From Thermoleophilum album (GTDB lineage: Bacteria; Actinomycetota; Thermoleophilia; Solirubrobacterales; Thermoleophilaceae), in contig NZ_FNWJ01000001.1 of assembly GCF_900108055.1 (NCBI RefSeq), forward strand, positions 186,001-250,000: a stretch of DNA of 64,000 bases, read 5' to 3'. Each line of letters starts with the position of its first letter. The stretch's first letter is position 1. A model generated the notes under the pieces. The model did no database searches and had not been told where the DNA came from. It saw nothing but the letters and a program-made list of their open reading frames with translations. The translations under genes were made by a program, and so were the position numbers. Of the stretch, positions 61,617-64,000 are shown piece after piece.

Positions 61617-62788
61617 GCGACCGGGATCGACAGCGCGCGCCGCGTCGCGCGGTAGGCGCCGAACTTGAGTCTCGACGGGTCCTACTGGTCTGCGGCCTCG
61701 GCGGTGTCGGCAAGACGACGACCGCCGCCGCGCTCGGTGTGGCCGCGGCCCTCCGTGGTCGCCGAACGGTAGTGCTGACCATCGATCCCGCTCCGCGCTT
61801 GGCCGACGCCCTCGGCCTCGATCGCGCACACGACCGACCCACGCCCGTGCGCCTCGAAGCTCCCGGCGAGCTCTACGGCTTGGTGCTCGACCCGAAGCGC
61901 GTTTTCGACCGCGCCCTGGCGCGCGCTGCGGCGGATTCGGGAGCGCGCGAGCGCATTCTCGAAAACCGCATCTACCGCGGCCTCTCCGGTGCAGTGCCGG
62001 GCTCGGAGGAGTTCAGCGCGATGGAGTGTCTGTGGGAGCTCTACGAGAGCGACGAGTGGGATCTGATCGTGCTCGATACCCCGCCGAGCGCACACGCTCT
62101 CGACTTTCTCGAGGCACCGAGCGTGCTGGCGGGAATGCTCGGGTCGCGCACCCTGCGGCTGGTCGCTGGCGGCGGACGGATCGGGGGCGCGCTCGCCGGG
62201 CGCAGCACCAGCGCCGTGCTGAAAGCCTTCGGGCGCGCCACCGGCGTGGAGGTGCTGCGCGAAGTTTCCGAGTTCTTTCAGGCACTCGCGGATGCCACCA
62301 GCGAGCTGGTGCGACGCGCCAGCGCGGTGCGTGAACTACTGGCCAGTGAGGAGGCCGCGGCGGCGATCGTGACCGCGCCGACGGCGCGGGCGATCGCCGA
62401 CAGCGTGGCGTTCGCGCAACGCGTGCGCCGGTTCGGTGTGAGGGTCAGCTTCGTGGTCGCGAACCGCGTCACCGAGCCGCCACCCGAGTTGCCACGGGAC
62501 TGGCTCGAGGGCGCATCGACGCAAGCGCGTCCGGGCGAGCGGGTGCACGCCGCCAGCGCCGTCGTCGCAGAGCTCGCTCGGGCCGGTATCGACAGCCAGT
62601 TGGCAGAAGCGGTGGCGCGCAGCGTCGCCAGCCAACTCGCGGTCGCCAGCGTGGAGCGCAAACGCTTGGCAACTCTGACGGCAGAGCTACCGGACATGCC
62701 GCTGCTGGTGGTCCCACGGCGACAGCGGGATATCCGCACGGTCGAGGATCTCGTCGAGCTCGCACCGCTACTCGCGGGCCGCCCTTAG
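61613..62788 (+). CDS. ArsA/Get3-family ATPase, subunit 2 (atypical P-loop)
   Basis: 391 residues from GTG 61613, overlapping the first ArsA stop. P-loop LLVCGLGGVGKTTTAAALGV: the deviant Walker A lysine that reaches across the dimer (K in GKGG) is leucine here, so it may bind but not hydrolyse ATP by itself. TIDPAPRLADALGLD and VLDTPPSAHALDFLEAP are the other ArsA blocks. An extended C-terminal region (~245-380) is helical. Expected to form a heterodimer with subunit 1, like Rv3679/Rv3680. Confidence 0.9.
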   Translation: MSDRDRQRAPRRAVGAELESRRVLLVCGLGGVGKTTTAAALGVAAALRGRRTVVLTIDPAPRLADALGLDRAHDRPTPVRLEAPGELYGLVLDPKRVFDRALARAAADSGARERILENRIYRGLSGAVPGSEEFSAMECLWELYESDEWDLIVLDTPPSAHALDFLEAPSVLAGMLGSRTLRLVAGGGRIGGALAGRSTSAVLKAFGRATGVEVLREVSEFFQALADATSELVRRASAVRELLASEEAAAAIVTAPTARAIADSVAFAQRVRRFGVRVSFVVANRVTEPPPELPRDWLEGASTQARPGERVHAASAVVAELARAGIDSQLAEAVARSVASQLAVASVERKRLATLTAELPDMPLLVVPRRQRDIRTVEDLVELAPLLAGRP

Positions 62789-62850
62789 AGCCGCGAGCAG
62801 CCGAGCTGAGCGCCCGCCGACGCTGGCGCCCGACCGCGGGCGACCACACG

Positions 62851-64000
62851 TCAGACCGGCGCGGAGTAGTCGTCCGGGTCGTCGAAAGGCTGGCTGCCGG
62901 ATGTTGGTGGCACCGCTGCGAAGCCCAGGGGATCGGTCTCGTCCCCGCTCACGGCGCTGCCGGCGCGCGCTTCGTCAGCGTCGGCGCGCGGCTTCGATAC
63001 GCGCAAGTCACGGGCGGCGATCTCGACCTCGCCGGTCGCCCGCAACAACATGTCGTCGGCGACACGCGCCAGATCGAGCTCCAGGTACCCGCACAGCACG
63101 TCGCGCAAAAGCGCCCGCACGTGACGTTCCAGCTCGCGCACCACCGGCGCGACTGCGTCGGCATCCGAACCCTGGGCGGTGATCGGTCCCGCGAGCAGCG
63201 ACCGCTCGAGCGACAAAGCGCGCTCCACGTCGCGGCGCACGCGCGGGCGGTCGGGCACGTCGGCGCAGAGCGCGGCAACCCGCAACCCGAGGCTGGCACG
63301 GTCGGTGTCGGTGTGTTCGGCGAGCAGCGCCCGCAGCGCGCAGAGCAGGTCGAGCAAAGCGACCTGTGGATCGGCAGCTGCGCAGCCGCGGTCGAAGCGT
63401 TCGAGCGCTAGCTCTAGACGCGGCTCGCGCGCGCGCCCGCGGACCACGGCTAGAAGCTCGCCGAGCTCGGCCGCGCGCTCGTCATCGATCCTCAGCGGCT
63501 CGCCGCGCCCCGGCCCGGGTCGCTCGAGCTCGAAGCACACCCAGCGGCTCTCGGCGACTCGCCGAAAACCAATTGCGAACGGATCCACACGCCCTTCTGC
63601 GAGCAACCGCAAGGCCAGCCGTAGCTCGCGCAGACGTTCACGGAACTGGTGCTCGAGCGGCGCCACCGCACCCTCTGCGAGCAGCTCCAAGCAGACCATC
63701 GTGGTTCCCCCGTCCGCGCGTACGACACCGGCGAGCTCGACCGGCAGCTCGAGCTCCACGAGCTCCGGCGGTCGCAATTCGAGTCGCTCGCGCGCGCCGA
63801 GGCGCACCGGCCCGCTGAGGCACTCAACGCCGCGCAGACAGGTGACGAACAGACACGGCCGCGCATCGCCGTAGAGCGATTGCTCGAGCTCGGCGTAGAC
63901 CCGCTCGAAACGCTCCTCGGGAAACGCGAAGTTCGTTTGGTCCTCGTAAAGCCGCTCGAGCAGCGCGCGCAAGGCGGGCTCGGCGTCGTCGTCAGCAACA
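62851..64000 (-). CDS. Unrecognised protein, 5' end cut by window edge
   Basis: An open frame of at least 374 codons continues past the window edge at its N-terminus; a TTG at 63972 is the first internal start. The visible part begins RALLERLYEDQTNFAFPEERFERVYAELEQSLYGD, then a beta-rich ~80 residues and long helices rich in Arg, Glu and Leu. The C-terminal ~40 residues are disordered and acidic (SGDETDPLGF...FDDPDDYSAPV). No motif, signal peptide or membrane segment is recognised. It converges with the ArsA pair across 62 bases. Confidence 0.5.
   Translation of the reverse strand, partial: VADDDAEPALRALLERLYEDQTNFAFPEERFERVYAELEQSLYGDARPCLFVTCLRGVECLSGPVRLGARERLELRPPELVELELPVELAGVVRADGGTTMVCLELLAEGAVAPLEHQFRERLRELRLALRLLAEGRVDPFAIGFRRVAESRWVCFELERPGPGRGEPLRIDDERAAELGELLAVVRGRAREPRLELALERFDRGCAAADPQVALLDLLCALRALLAEHTDTDRASLGLRVAALCADVPDRPRVRRDVERALSLERSLLAGPITAQGSDADAVAPVVRELERHVRALLRDVLCGYLELDLARVADDMLLRATGEVEIAARDLRVSKPRADADEARAGSAVSGDETDPLGFAAVPPTSGSQPFDDPDDYSAPV

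Overview
The window is a very GC-rich, tightly packed bacterial chromosome segment with no tRNA, rRNA, CRISPR array, transposase or phage structural gene that I can see. Gene content suggests a Gram-positive-type actinomycete of the deep-branching Thermoleophilia kind. The evidence is: FtsZ beside ParA, a sortase-like LPxTG cupredoxin, a pair of ArsA/Get3-type ATPases, a Rv2578c-like radical SAM protein, and a gene trio in the same order as mycobacterial Rv3030-Rv3031-Rv3032. Frequent GTG starts and many fatty-acid oxidation genes fit a lipid- or alkane-using organism. The lineage is inferred from memory of families, not from a search.

Layout. 1-2225: two overlapping membrane signalling genes, one a GGDEF/HD-GYP protein. 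2410-4997: YjbQ protein, radical SAM protein and a WecA-like sugar-phosphate transferase. 5055-13519: a conserved translation and housekeeping block on the minus strand (gpsA, rpmE, yqhQ-like, prfA, prmC, tsaC, glyA), interrupted by a DtxR-type regulator and a secreted CARDB protein. 13721-21089: a CBS protein, then the electron-transfer chain for acyl-CoA oxidation (etfB-etfA-ETF-QO) preceded by a perfect palindrome, then a B12-dependent acyl-CoA mutase split in two genes around a cell-wall cupredoxin. 21224-29245: a GGDEF protein, a mannosyl-/glucosylglycerate-hydrolase-like enzyme, a HAD phosphatase, thiolase, leucyl aminopeptidase and acyl-CoA ligase.

29527-36398 is the most accessory-looking part. 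It holds an unknown secreted protein, an SCP2-hydrolase fusion, an orphan NMT1-like binding lipoprotein, a CorA channel, and a sigma factor / XRE-like regulator / ImmA-type protease cassette. 36410-50170: esterase, acyl-CoA dehydrogenase, a GT-C-like membrane protein facing a phosphatase-glycosyltransferase fusion, a VIT/Fur divergent pair with shared operator-like boxes, GGDEF protein, MeaB, M50 protease and a FtsX-type ABC exporter. 50141-55430: acyltransferase, GT4, GH57 and two methyltransferases resembling the mycobacterial methylglucose lipopolysaccharide locus. 55318-64000: photolyase, gamma-glutamyltransferase, FtsZ, ParA, two ArsA ATPases and an unrecognised protein cut by the window end.

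How the genes work together. FadD-like ligase, acyl-CoA dehydrogenase, thiolase, ETF and ETF-QO form a scattered but nearly complete beta-oxidation set. The mutase subunits and MeaB handle branched or odd-chain acyl-CoA. The best candidates for something undescribed are the sigma-XRE-ImmA cassette (34140-36398), the Rv3030-3032-like polysaccharide locus outside mycobacteria (50141-55430), the mutase with isobutyryl-CoA-mutase-like pocket residues (19431-21089), and an ETF-QO lacking one iron-sulfur cysteine (14197-15924).
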